Positions 7,874 to 16,163 of a stretch of DNA of 64,000 nt are shown here, in pieces. Each line of letters starts with the position of its first letter. The stretch's first letter is position 1. Origin of the DNA: Actinospineispora spinosispora DSM 44797. GTDB lineage: Bacteria; Actinomycetota; Actinomycetes; Mycobacteriales; Pseudonocardiaceae. The stretch spans positions 124,001-188,000 of the forward strand of contig NZ_KE386835.1 in the NCBI RefSeq assembly GCF_000429025.1, given 5' to 3'. The notes beneath the pieces are model-generated. The model made no database searches, had not been told where the DNA came from, and saw only the letters and a program-made list of their open reading frames with translations. Made by a program: the position numbers and the translations under genes.

Positions 7874-9379
7874 CTAGCGGCCGTAGAGCGTCCGGACCAG
7901 CTTGAGCAGCCGGGGAATGGCCCGGTCGCCCCTGGCGAACGACGTGACGTTGATCGGCGCGGCGAAACGCTGCCTCGTGACCGCCTGCGCACGGGCGAAC
8001 TCGCGCAGCCCGTCCTCGCCGTGGATGCGCCCGAAACCGGAGTCCCCGACACCGCCGAACGGCAACGCCGGTACACCGGCGAAGGAGATCACCCCGTTGA
8101 CCGCGACCATGCCGCAGCGCAGCCGCGCGGCGATCTGCTCGCCACGCTTCGCGGAGAAGACCGAGGCGCCGAGGCCGTAGACCGACGCGTTCGCCCTGGA
8201 GATCGCGTCCTCGATGTCGGCGACCCGGTTGACCGCGAGCAGCGGCCCGAAGGTCTCCTCGGTGATCGCCGTGGAGTTCTCGGGTACGTCCACCAGGACG
8301 ACCGGCTCGACGTACGGCGGACGCACCGACGCGGTGCCGCCGACGAGCGCCCGCGCTCCCTTGTCGAGCGCGTCCTGGAGCTGGCCGGCCACCACGTCGA
8401 CCTGCGAGGGCATGGTCATCGGCCCGAAGTCGGCGTTCGGCTCACCGCCCGGCCGCAGCGCTCCGGCCTTCGCCTCGACCTTGGCGAGGAACTCGTCCGC
8501 GACCGACTCGACGACGTACACGCGCTCCACACCGACACAGGTCTGCCCGGCGTTCGCCATCCCGCCCCAGACCGCGGCGTCGGCGGCGGCTTCGAGGTCG
8601 GCATCGGCGTCCACGATCAGCGGGTCCTTGCCGCCGCATTCGATCAGCACCGGCGTGAGGTTCTCCGAGCAGGCCGCCATCACCCGTCGCCCGGTCGCGG
8701 TGGACCCGGTGAAGGCGAGCTTGCCCACGCCGGAGCGGCACAGCGCGGCGCCGGTCTCGCCGAACCCCGTGACGATCTGCAGCACCGGCTGCTCGGTGAC
8801 CACCTCGGCGAAGGTCTCTGCCAGGAGGTGGCCCACACCCGGGGTGTACTCGCTCGGTTTGAAGACCACCGCGTTGCCGGCCGCCAACGCGTAGGCGATC
8901 GAACCCATCGGGGTGAAGACCGGATAGTTCCACGGGCCGATCACCCCGACGACGCCGAACGGCGGGTAGGCGAGCGTGGCGCTCTGGTTGCTCATCAGCA
9001 TGCCGGCGCCGACCTTGCGCCGTCCCAGGACACCCTGGGCCTTGCGTGCCGCCCACGCGAGGTGATCGATCGCCAGAACCATCTCGAGACGGGCGTCGTT
9101 GGCGGGTTTGCCGGTCTCCGCCGACATCAGGTCGGCGAACTCGTCGACCCGCGCGACCAGCAGCTTTCGCCACTCAGCGAGTCGCTTGCGCCTGCCGGAG
9201 AACCCGAGCGCCGCCCACCAGGCACCCGCTTCGCCCGCCCTGCGGACGGTCGCGTTCACGTGTTCCGTGTCGTGTACCGGATGGCTGCCGACGAGCTCAC
9301 CGGTACGCGGATCCACCGAGTCGAACGTGCTGACCGGTGTCTCGGCCCCGGTACCGGCCTGCGCCTTCGCCTGTGTCAT
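7874..9379 (-). CDS. Aldehyde dehydrogenase family protein (succinate-semialdehyde type)
   Basis: NAD(P)-dependent aldehyde dehydrogenase of 501 residues. Seen: VIGPWNYPVFTPM substrate/cofactor entry segment, KPSEYTP, FTGSTATGR Rossmann loop, the general-base Glu in LIECGGKDP, the catalytic Cys in NAGQTCVGVERVYV, and ETFGPLLAV. The enzyme oxidises an aldehyde to the acid; by overall resemblance it is closest to the succinate-semialdehyde/aliphatic group, but the substrate cannot be fixed. It is 99 bases upstream of the dehydrogenase fusion on the same strand and may be co-transcribed. The ATG at 9379 gives a normal N-terminus. Confidence 0.9.
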   Translation of the reverse strand: MTQAKAQAGTGAETPVSTFDSVDPRTGELVGSHPVHDTEHVNATVRRAGEAGAWWAALGFSGRRKRLAEWRKLLVARVDEFADLMSAETGKPANDARLEMVLAIDHLAWAARKAQGVLGRRKVGAGMLMSNQSATLAYPPFGVVGVIGPWNYPVFTPMGSIAYALAAGNAVVFKPSEYTPGVGHLLAETFAEVVTEQPVLQIVTGFGETGAALCRSGVGKLAFTGSTATGRRVMAACSENLTPVLIECGGKDPLIVDADADLEAAADAAVWGGMANAGQTCVGVERVYVVESVADEFLAKVEAKAGALRPGGEPNADFGPMTMPSQVDVVAGQLQDALDKGARALVGGTASVRPPYVEPVVLVDVPENSTAITEETFGPLLAVNRVADIEDAISRANASVYGLGASVFSAKRGEQIAARLRCGMVAVNGVISFAGVPALPFGGVGDSGFGRIHGEDGLREFARAQAVTRQRFAAPINVTSFARGDRAIPRLLKLVRTLYGR

Positions 9380-9443
9380 GACCCAGTCTTACATGCCCAC
9401 GGTATGTCCTTCGCGGCAGCAAGCCTGTGTCGCGACAGTGTTA

Positions 9444-10103
9444 CTAGAAGAGCCGCAGACCGTCGGGTTCCACGCCACGCAGCGCGTTGTAGTCCACCGT
9501 GACGCAACGAATCCCCCGGTCGGTGGCGAGCGTTCGTGCCTGCGGCTTGATCTGCTGCGCGGCGAACACGCCGGTGACCGGCGACAACAGCGGATCCCGG
9601 CCCAGCAGCTCCAGGTACCGGGTGAGCTGTTCGACGCCGTCGATCTCGCCGCGCCGCTTCACCTCGATCGCCACGGTGCTGCCGTCCGGCGCCTTGCACA
9701 GCAGATCGACGGGGCCGATCGCCGTCGGGTACTCCCTGCGGATCAGGGTGAACCCGTCGCCGAGCGTGGTGGGGTGTTCGGCGAGCAACTCCTGCAGGTG
9801 TGCCTCGACGCCGTCCTTGACCAGCCCGGGGTCGATGCCCAACTCGTGTGACGAGTCGTGCAGGACCTCGTCGATGGTGATCACCAACGACTCGTCGGCC
9901 TTGTTGCGTACCGTCCACACGCCCGGCTTCTCTTCCAGCCAGCAGGGTGGACTCATCCAGTTCAGCGGTTTGTAGGCCCGGTCGTCAGCGTGCACGCTGA
10001 CGGAACCGTCCGCCTTCACCAGGAGCAGCCTGGGAGCCATCGGAAGATGCGCGGTGAGCCGCCCCACGTAATCAACCTGGCAGCGGGCGATGACAAGTCG
10101 CAC
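9444..10103 (-). CDS. nucS: Mismatch-specific endonuclease NucS (EndoMS)
   Basis: NucS makes double-strand cuts at mispairs and replaces MutS/MutL mismatch repair in most actinobacteria and some archaea (established). Seen: 219 residues beginning RLVIARCQVDYVGRLTAHLP, the DNA-binding N-domain motif YKPLNWMSPPCW, and the C-terminal nuclease core GPVDLLCK followed by AIEVKRRG, which holds the Asp and Glu-x-Lys metal ligands. The GTG at 10103 is chosen because it matches the usual MRLVIA start; a GTG nine bases upstream also exists. It ends in a Leu/Phe tail (DGLRLF) that fits the known beta-clamp-interacting end. Divergent from the NUDIX gene with only 25 bases between. Confidence 0.95.
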   Translation of the reverse strand: MRLVIARCQVDYVGRLTAHLPMAPRLLLVKADGSVSVHADDRAYKPLNWMSPPCWLEEKPGVWTVRNKADESLVITIDEVLHDSSHELGIDPGLVKDGVEAHLQELLAEHPTTLGDGFTLIRREYPTAIGPVDLLCKAPDGSTVAIEVKRRGEIDGVEQLTRYLELLGRDPLLSPVTGVFAAQQIKPQARTLATDRGIRCVTVDYNALRGVEPDGLRLF

Positions 10104-10128
10104 GTGACGCACGCTATACCGTCGCCGG

Positions 10129-10668
10129 ATGGAGCGACTCAGCAGCCGCCAGGTGTACGCCAACCCGTGGATGGTGGTACGGGAGGACCAGATTCGCCGG
10201 TCCGACGGCAGCGACGGCATCTTCGGCGTGATCGACAAACCGGACTACGCGCTGATCATCCCGCTCGACGGCGACCGGATGCACCTGGTCGAGCAGTTCC
10301 GCTATCCGTTGGGGCTTCGTCGCTGGGAGTTTCCCCAGGGCACCGCGCCGGATCTGCAGGAGTCGGACCCGCTGGAGCTGGCGCGCCGCGAATTGCGGGA
10401 GGAGACCGGGCTGCACGCGGCGCGCATGACTCCGATCGGTCTGCTGGACGTCGCTCCCGGCATGTCCTCGCAACGCGGGCGGGTGTTCGTGGCCACCGAG
10501 CTGACCTCCGGGGCGCCGGAGCGTGAGCTGAGCGAGCAGGACATGCGCGCGGCCTGGTTCGACCGGCGCGAGGTGACCCGGATGATCACCGACGGCGAGA
10601 TCACCGACGCCCAGAGCATCGCCGCGCTCGGGTTGTTGCTCCTGCACGAACAGAGTTACCGGCAGTAG
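10129..10668 (+). CDS. NUDIX hydrolase (ADP-ribose pyrophosphatase-like)
   Basis: 179-residue NUDIX-fold enzyme that cleaves nucleoside diphosphate derivatives, releasing AMP from ADP-ribose-like substrates. Seen: YALIIPL, QFRYPLG, and the Nudix box core RELREETGL preceded by DPLELAR; the Gly and first Glu of the box are one residue further apart than the textbook consensus, a variation typical of this subfamily. The start ATG at 10129 shares a 25-base divergent promoter region with nucS. No operon partner is evident; the acyl-CoA dehydrogenase follows 72 bases downstream. The substrate is unproven. Confidence 0.86.
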   Translation: MERLSSRQVYANPWMVVREDQIRRSDGSDGIFGVIDKPDYALIIPLDGDRMHLVEQFRYPLGLRRWEFPQGTAPDLQESDPLELARRELREETGLHAARMTPIGLLDVAPGMSSQRGRVFVATELTSGAPERELSEQDMRAAWFDRREVTRMITDGEITDAQSIAALGLLLLHEQSYRQ

Positions 10669-10740
10669 CGCCGGTAAGTTGCATCGGGCGGTCCCGTGCA
10701 CAACACTGGGGGCAACCGACCACCCCGGAGGTACCCCGGA

Positions 10741-11895
10741 ATGGACTTCACCGAGACCGACGAGCAGCGGATGCTGCGCTCCTCCGTGGCCTCCATGGCC
10801 TCGAAGTACGGCCACGAGTACCTGTACGCGAAGGCGAAGGCCGGCGAGAAGACCACCGAGCTGTGGGATGACGCCGGCCGCGCGGGCTTCCTCGGCGTCG
10901 GGGTGCCCGAGGAGTACGGCGGCGGGGGCGGTGGCATGGTCGAGCTGGCCATCGTGACCGAGGAGATCGCGGCCGCCGGCTGCCCGCTGCTGCTGATCGT
11001 GGTCTCCCCCGCGATCGCCGCGTCGGTCATCGCCACGTCCGGTACCCAGGAACAGCGCGAACGCTGGCTGCCCGGAATCGCGGACGGCAGCGCCAAGTTC
11101 TCGTTCGCCATCACCGAGCCCGACGCGGGCTCGAACTCGCACCGGATCACCACCTCGGCGCGCCCGCACCCGGACGGTGGCTGGCTGCTGTCCGGGCACA
11201 AGTACTACATCTCGGGCATCGACGAGAGCGACGCGACGCTGGTCGTGGCCCGTATGCAGGACACGAAGGGCACGCTGCGCCCCGCGATGTTCATCGTGCC
11301 GAAGGACACCCCCGGCCTGACCTACCAGCCGATCGAGATGGCCTTCATCGCCGCTGAGCGCCAGTTCACGGTGTTCTTCGACGACGTCCACCTCCCCGAC
11401 GACGCATTGGTGGGCGGTGAGGAGGCGGGTCTCGCCGCGTTGTTCGCCGGCCTCAACCCGGAGCGCATCACGGTCGCCGCGCAGTCCAACGGTCTCGCCC
11501 GCTACGCACTCGACAAGGGCACCGCCTACGCCAAGCAGCGTTCGGTGTGGGGCGCACCGATCGGCAGCCACCAGGCCGTCGCGCACCCCTTGGCCAAGGC
11601 GCACATCGAGGTCGAGCTGGCCCGGCTGGCGACCACTCGCGCCGCGTGGCTCTACGACGTCGGCGATCCCACCGCTGGGGAGGCGGCCAACGTGGCCAAG
11701 TACGCGGCCGCCGAGGCCGCGATCAACGCGGTGGACGCGTCCGTGCAGGTCCACGGCGGGAACGGCATGTCGGCCGAGTACGGGATCGGCACCATGATCG
11801 GCGCCGTCCGCACCGGGCGCATCGCGCCGGTCAGCCGGGAGATGATCCTGAACTTCGTCGCCCAACACACCCTGGGCCTGCCGAAGAGCTACTAG
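10741..11895 (+). CDS. Acyl-CoA dehydrogenase
   Basis: FAD-dependent acyl-CoA dehydrogenase of 384 residues. Seen: helical N-domain (TDEQRMLRSSV), FAD/substrate motif FAITEPDAGSNSH near 120-130, the second beta-domain KYYISGIDESD, and the C-terminal signature QVHGGNGMSAEYGIG. The catalytic Glu is not obvious from motif alone, so the subclass is uncertain. It introduces an alpha-beta double bond into an acyl-CoA and passes electrons to ETF. The ATG at 10741 is preceded by CCCCGGAGGTA at suitable spacing. Possible roles are short-chain or branched-chain acyl-CoA oxidation; it is shorter than known methylsuccinyl-CoA dehydrogenases, so that role is unlikely. Confidence 0.9.
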   Translation: MDFTETDEQRMLRSSVASMASKYGHEYLYAKAKAGEKTTELWDDAGRAGFLGVGVPEEYGGGGGGMVELAIVTEEIAAAGCPLLLIVVSPAIAASVIATSGTQEQRERWLPGIADGSAKFSFAITEPDAGSNSHRITTSARPHPDGGWLLSGHKYYISGIDESDATLVVARMQDTKGTLRPAMFIVPKDTPGLTYQPIEMAFIAAERQFTVFFDDVHLPDDALVGGEEAGLAALFAGLNPERITVAAQSNGLARYALDKGTAYAKQRSVWGAPIGSHQAVAHPLAKAHIEVELARLATTRAAWLYDVGDPTAGEAANVAKYAAAEAAINAVDASVQVHGGNGMSAEYGIGTMIGAVRTGRIAPVSREMILNFVAQHTLGLPKSY

Positions 11896-11896
11896 C

Positions 11897-12016
11897 AGCC
11901 ACACCGCGCACCTCCCGTCCACACCGCGCCATGTGCACTGCGCGCGGTGTGGCCGCGGGGTGCGCGGCGTGGCTGTTTTCCTCGAACCGGGGGCGCGGGG
12001 CTCCCTTCGCGCCCCC
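11897..12016. terminator. Paired hairpins between convergent genes
   Basis: Two inverted repeats fill the gap between the acyl-CoA dehydrogenase and the P450 gene. The first pairs AGCCACaCCGCGCACC (11897-11912) with GGTGCGCGGcGTGGCT (11959-11974) and is followed by GTTTTCC, a plausible terminator for the plus strand. The second, GGGGGCGCG... with CGCGCCCCC (about 11988-12016), suits the minus strand. Confidence 0.6.
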
Positions 12017-12041
12017 GGCATGGGGTCATCGGCGGAGGGCT

Positions 12042-13277
12042 TCATTCCGTTAGGCGGGTGATTACCGGGAGTTCGTGGAGTCTGCGGGCTCCAGGGATGG
12101 GATCCCAGGCGAGTTCGCCGGGGGCACAGGCCAGTGCCAGAGCGGGAAAACGGCTGAACAGAGCACTCAGCGCGACCTCCGCCTCCTGTTTCGCGAGTGC
12201 GGCCCCGAGACAGTAGTGAGCGCCGTGACCGAAGCCGACGTGACCTTCGCCACGTTCGGCGGCACGGCGGGTGACATCGAGCTCGTCGGCGTGCGGGTAC
12301 TGGCGGGGATCGCGGTTCGCCGAGACCAGGACGGGCTGAACGGCCTCGCCCGCGCGGATGAGGGTCCCACCCAGCTCCACGTCCTGGGTGGCGTAACGCA
12401 GCGCGGTGATCTGGACCGGGCCGCACCAGCGCATCAGCTCGTGCACGACTCCGGGCCACAGCGCGGGGTCCTCGCGCAGCCGGGCGAGCTGGTCGGGATG
12501 GGTGAGCAGGGCGACCGTGGCGTTGCTGATCAGGTGCGCGGTGGTCTCGTGACCGGCGAACACCAGCGTCACGACCATGGTCACCATCTCGACGTCGGAA
12601 AGCCGGTCCCCCTCGTCGTGGACCGCGATCAGCGCATCGATCAGGTCATCCTGAGGCGCTGCCCTGCGTTGTTCGATCAGCGCGTTGAGGTAGTCGACGC
12701 AACCGCGCGCGGCCGGTCCCACCTCGCCGGGCCGCATGTTCGACAGTGCCTTGCCCCAGACGTGCCACTGGGCGCGGTCGGCCTCGGGTATGCCCACCAG
12801 GTCGCAGATCACCGTGATCGGCAGCGGGTAGGAGAAGTGCTCGACCAAGTCGACCGGGCCGTCACCGAGGCCGTCGAGCAGGTCGGTGGTGATCCGTTCG
12901 ACGGAGGGGCGCAGCTGCGCGACCCGGCGGACGGTGAACGCGCGGGATACCAGCTTGCGCAGGCGCATGTGGGTCGCGCCGTCGCTGGACAGGATCGACT
13001 CGGTCAGATAGCCGGTGATGTCGGGCGGGATACCGAGCGACTCGATCAGTCGCGCTTTGCGGTCCGCCGCCTCACCCGGCGCGTTGTTGACGAACCGGTC
13101 GTCGGCGAGAACCGAGCGCACGTCCTCGTACCGCGTCACGTACCAGATCGGGCTGTCGTCGAGGTAGCGGCCGCGCAGGACCGGGGCTTGCTCACGCAGC
13201 CGTCGGTAACCGCCGTAGGGGTCGGCCAGCAGCTCGGGTGCGGTCAGGGCGGGCTCGTCGGCACGCACGGTACTCAT
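12042..13277 (-). CDS. Cytochrome P450
   Basis: Soluble bacterial class I P450 of 411 residues. Seen: I-helix oxygen-binding motif AGHETTAH near residue 248, the ExxR motif in HELMRW, and the heme-ligand loop FGHGAHYCLGAALAK near residue 350-360. It needs a ferredoxin and reductase, neither of which is encoded beside it. The ATG at 13277 is chosen because GAGGAG lies six bases upstream; the longer frame adds an implausible Arg/Asp-rich N-terminus. It lies 19 bases downstream of a TetR gene on the same strand, so it is probably that regulator's target. There is no adjacent biosynthetic gene cluster, so the substrate is unknown. Confidence 0.93.
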   Translation of the reverse strand: MSTVRADEPALTAPELLADPYGGYRRLREQAPVLRGRYLDDSPIWYVTRYEDVRSVLADDRFVNNAPGEAADRKARLIESLGIPPDITGYLTESILSSDGATHMRLRKLVSRAFTVRRVAQLRPSVERITTDLLDGLGDGPVDLVEHFSYPLPITVICDLVGIPEADRAQWHVWGKALSNMRPGEVGPAARGCVDYLNALIEQRRAAPQDDLIDALIAVHDEGDRLSDVEMVTMVVTLVFAGHETTAHLISNATVALLTHPDQLARLREDPALWPGVVHELMRWCGPVQITALRYATQDVELGGTLIRAGEAVQPVLVSANRDPRQYPHADELDVTRRAAERGEGHVGFGHGAHYCLGAALAKQEAEVALSALFSRFPALALACAPGELAWDPIPGARRLHELPVITRLTE

Positions 13278-13296
13278 CGGATGCTCCTCATCGAGG

Positions 13297-14037
13297 TCAG
13301 GCCGGGCCGGGTGACCGGACTCGGCGTTGCCATTCACGGTCGACGTGTTCCAGCAGCGATTCGTGTTGCCGGGCGGCGACGGCCGCCAGTTCCGGACCGG
13401 GCGGCGCGGCGTCCGGGTCCTCCAGGACCGCGCGCACCGCGTAGGCCATCAGGTCCGCACGCTGCGCAGGGCTGCCCGGAGCTCCTGGCAGGTCCATCGG
13501 CTCCAGCAGGAAGAAGCCGCCACCGACCGCGTTGAACAGGTACAGCTGCTCGTCGACCGGCAGATCGGTACGCAGCAACCCGGCCTCGCGCAGCAGCTCG
13601 AAATGGCGCCGTCCCTGCCGCTCGACCGCGGTTCGCATCTCACCCAGCGTCTCGACGCTCTCGCGCGCCAACCGGTTGAGCATGTCGCCGTCGCCCAGGT
13701 AGAGAGCCCTGGTCAGCGGGTCGCCCTGCATGGCCAGATAGGTGGAACGCACCAGCCGACTGGGCAGCACCTCGCGCGGGTCGGCGCGGATCCGGTCGGC
13801 GATGCCGGTGATCAGGTCGTGGTAACCGCGCAGCAGCACGGTGAGGAAGAGCGCCTCCTTGCTGCGGAAGTGCAGGTAGACCGTGCCCTTCCCGACGCCG
13901 GCCCGCTCCGCGACGTCGTCGATCGTGACCCGCCGGTAGCCCCACCGCACCAGGAGCTCCGACGCGGCGTCGAGCACTCGCACCAGCCGCGTCGCCCACT
14001 CTTCGGACTGGGTGACTGATCTTGCACTTTCAGTCAT
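13297..14037 (-). CDS. TetR family transcriptional regulator (upstream of P450)
   Basis: 246 residues. Seen: N-terminal helix-turn-helix VTIDDVAERAGVGKGTVYLHFRSK in the classic TetR form, then an all-helical ligand domain. The ATG at 14037 starts MTESARSVTQ; longer readings run into a different gene-free stretch. Within the first codons is the spaced repeat ACTGA-N10-TCAGT (14015-14034), which could be an autoregulatory operator but is short. The gene is first in a two-gene unit with the P450 and is divergent from the crotonase-fold gene at 14101, with 63 bases between. The ligand may be the P450 substrate; this is inference from arrangement. Confidence 0.9.
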   Translation of the reverse strand: MTESARSVTQSEEWATRLVRVLDAASELLVRWGYRRVTIDDVAERAGVGKGTVYLHFRSKEALFLTVLLRGYHDLITGIADRIRADPREVLPSRLVRSTYLAMQGDPLTRALYLGDGDMLNRLARESVETLGEMRTAVERQGRRHFELLREAGLLRTDLPVDEQLYLFNAVGGGFFLLEPMDLPGAPGSPAQRADLMAYAVRAVLEDPDAAPPGPELAAVAARQHESLLEHVDREWQRRVRSPGPA

Positions 14038-14100
14038 ACGGTCACGATAGACCTGTTCCGACGCTTTGCCCAGCCCGTCGGCCCGGCTACCGTGGACGTC

Positions 14101-14874
14101 ATGGCGGATTACGAACACCTGCTGGTCAAACAGGACGGCGACACGGTCCGGATCACGATGAACCGGCCCCAGCGGCGGAACTCGCTGTCCAGCGACCACC
14201 TCGCCGAGCTGCACGACGCGTTCGAGGTCGCCGGGCGCAGCGAGGCGACCGGGATCGTGCTCGCCGGTGAGGGCAAGGTCTTCTCCGCCGGTCACGACTT
14301 CGGCGACGTGGCCTCCCGTGACCTGGCCGGGGTCCGTGACCTGCTGCGGCAGTGCACCGCACTGATGAAGCTGATCGAGTCGGTACCGCAGGTCGTGATC
14401 GCCCGGGTGCACGCGCTCGCCACGGCGGCGGGCTGTCAGCTCGTGGCGTCCTGCGACCTGGCGATCGCGGCACGCTCGGCGGGCTTCGCGCTACCCGGAG
14501 GCAAGGGCGGCTGGTTCTGCCACACGCCGGCCGTGCCGGTGGCACGTACCGTCGGCCGCAAGCGGCTCATGGAGATGGCGCTGACCGGCGACGTCGTCGA
14601 TGCGAGCACAGCGGCCGAGTGGGGCTTGATCAACGCGGCGGTTCCGGACGACGAGCTCGACGCGGCGGTCGACGCACTGCTGGCCAGGGCGACGAAGGGC
14701 AGCCGCCTGAGCAAGGCGCTCGGCAAGCAGACCCTGTACGCCCAGCTCGACCGGCCGGAGGCCGACGCGTACGCCATCGCGGTGGAGGTCATGGCATCCG
14801 CCGCGCAGACGGCGGGAGCCAAGGAAGGCATGGCCGCGTTCCTGGAGAAGCGCCACCCGAACTGGACCGACTGA
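14101..14874 (+). CDS. Crotonase-fold protein lacking both catalytic Glu
   Basis: Enoyl-CoA hydratase/isomerase superfamily member of 257 residues. The two oxyanion-hole segments are present (FSAGHDF near 61-67 and AAGCQL near 110-114), so it should bind an acyl-CoA. However, the two Glu residues used by hydratases (rat positions 144 and 164) are replaced by Gln113 (GCQLVAS) and Gly133 (FALPGGKGGW). It resembles the ECHDC3-type group, whose reaction is not settled. ATG 14101 is used; a GTG nine bases upstream is possible. It converges with the ROK regulator with only three bases between stops. Do not assume hydratase activity. Confidence 0.88.
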   Translation: MADYEHLLVKQDGDTVRITMNRPQRRNSLSSDHLAELHDAFEVAGRSEATGIVLAGEGKVFSAGHDFGDVASRDLAGVRDLLRQCTALMKLIESVPQVVIARVHALATAAGCQLVASCDLAIAARSAGFALPGGKGGWFCHTPAVPVARTVGRKRLMEMALTGDVVDASTAAEWGLINAAVPDDELDAAVDALLARATKGSRLSKALGKQTLYAQLDRPEADAYAIAVEVMASAAQTAGAKEGMAAFLEKRHPNWTD

Positions 14875-14877
14875 CCC

Positions 14878-16044
14878 TCACCGCCGGTCGAACAGCAGGT
14901 CCCGCGCCGCGCCGAGGGCTCTCGCCACCGCGCCGTGCAGCACGCCGCCGTCGCCGAGCTCGCTCGCCACCACCCGAGGGCGTAACGGGCCGAGCTCGGC
15001 GATCCGCTCGGCGATGGCTCCACCGAGCATGTCCAGGTTCCGGCCGACCCCGCCACCCAGAACCACCAGCTCGGGGTCGAGGACGGCAGCGACGGCCGTG
15101 ATCAACGACCCGATCCGGCGCCCCTCGGCCGCCACGACCGCGCGCGCGGTCGGGTCCCCGTCCTCGGCGGCGGCGAACACCTCCTTGGCGGTGCGCGCCG
15201 TGAGTCCCGCCCGCCGCGCGGCCTCCGTCACGCCGCCCGCGGACACCGCCGTCTCGGTCATCCCGCGCTGACGGGAGTCCGTCGATGCCACGTCCTGCTC
15301 GCTGGCGGGCAGGAACGACACCTCTCCCGCCGCGCCGCTGCCGCCGACGTAGAGCTCACCGTTGATCACGATGCCCATACCGACACCGGTCCCGACGGAG
15401 ACCAGGACGAAGTTGCGCAGGCCGCGCCCGGCGCCCAGCACCGACTCGCCGACCGCCGCCAGGTTGATGTCGTTCTCGATCACCGACTCGACCCCCAGCG
15501 TGGTGTGCAGCTGCTCGACCAGTCCCACCCGGTCCCAGCCCGGCAGGTTCGGTGCCAGTCCGAGCCGTCCGGTCGCCGGATCGAGCACACCGGGACTGCC
15601 GATGACCGCATAGCTGATCTGGGTCCACGCCACGCCCGACTCCGAGGCGACCTGTTCGGCCAGCTCGTGCACCGCGCCTACCAGCTCAGCGGAGGACTTC
15701 GCCAGGTTGCGGACGTCGCGGCGACCGATGAAGTCCCCTCGCAGGTCCGCGATGGCCAGCCGGATCCAGTCCCTGCCGATGTCCACCCCGGCGACCAGGC
15801 CGGCACGGACGTTCATGTCGTAGAGCGCGGTGCTCGGCCCGGGACGACCGCTGACCGAGCCGACCATCCGGACGAGCCCGGCCGACTCCAGGTCGGCGAG
15901 CGCCGCGGACACGGTCGGCTTGGACAGACCGGTGATCTTGGCCAGCTCACCGCGCGATGCCTTGCCGTGATCGGTGAGCTGGTCCAGCAGCAGCCGCTCG
16001 TTCATGGCCCGCAGCAGTTGGGGGTTCCCCACCTGACGCCTCAT
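14878..16044 (-). CDS. ROK family transcriptional repressor of sugar transport
   Basis: XylR/NagC-type regulator of 388 residues. Seen: N-terminal winged helix (GELAKITGLSKPTVSAALADLE), then a ROK sugar-kinase-like domain with GVDIGRDWIRLAIADLRG, the SVGTGVGMG phosphate loop and GAAGEVSF. The usual zinc-binding Cys cluster after GxAGE is absent; the segment reads LPASEQDVASTD. Divergent from the sugar-binding protein gene of an ABC operon, so it most likely represses that operon and is released by the sugar or a sugar phosphate. An AT-rich operator-like site lies between the two genes. Substrate inferred as xylose or a related pentose. Confidence 0.88.
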   Translation of the reverse strand: MRRQVGNPQLLRAMNERLLLDQLTDHGKASRGELAKITGLSKPTVSAALADLESAGLVRMVGSVSGRPGPSTALYDMNVRAGLVAGVDIGRDWIRLAIADLRGDFIGRRDVRNLAKSSAELVGAVHELAEQVASESGVAWTQISYAVIGSPGVLDPATGRLGLAPNLPGWDRVGLVEQLHTTLGVESVIENDINLAAVGESVLGAGRGLRNFVLVSVGTGVGMGIVINGELYVGGSGAAGEVSFLPASEQDVASTDSRQRGMTETAVSAGGVTEAARRAGLTARTAKEVFAAAEDGDPTARAVVAAEGRRIGSLITAVAAVLDPELVVLGGGVGRNLDMLGGAIAERIAELGPLRPRVVASELGDGGVLHGAVARALGAARDLLFDRR

Positions 16045-16081
16045 CGGCAGCCTCTCGATCGCGGAGCACTGGACAGTCCGG

Positions 16082-16104
16082 TTATTAGTAAACTACCTTT
16101 CTTA
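16082..16104. promoter_or_regulatory. AT-rich operator-like site between ROK repressor and sugar operon
   Basis: A 23-base AT-rich island (TTATTAGTAAACTACC then TTTCTTA) stands out in GC-rich surroundings, with an imperfect inverted repeat TAGTAAA/TTTCTTA. Its position in the divergent gap and its composition resemble ROK-family operators. The binding is inferred. Confidence 0.5.
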
Positions 16105-16163
16105 CCACTGCTCGATCGGGCAGCGGTAAGCGGCAGGCACTCCGAGCACAAGGGTGACCCATC

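Noticed and set aside
12042..16044. Natural-product gene cluster around the P450
   Set aside because: No synthase, NRPS, terpene cyclase or tailoring set nearby; the P450 is only paired with a regulator.
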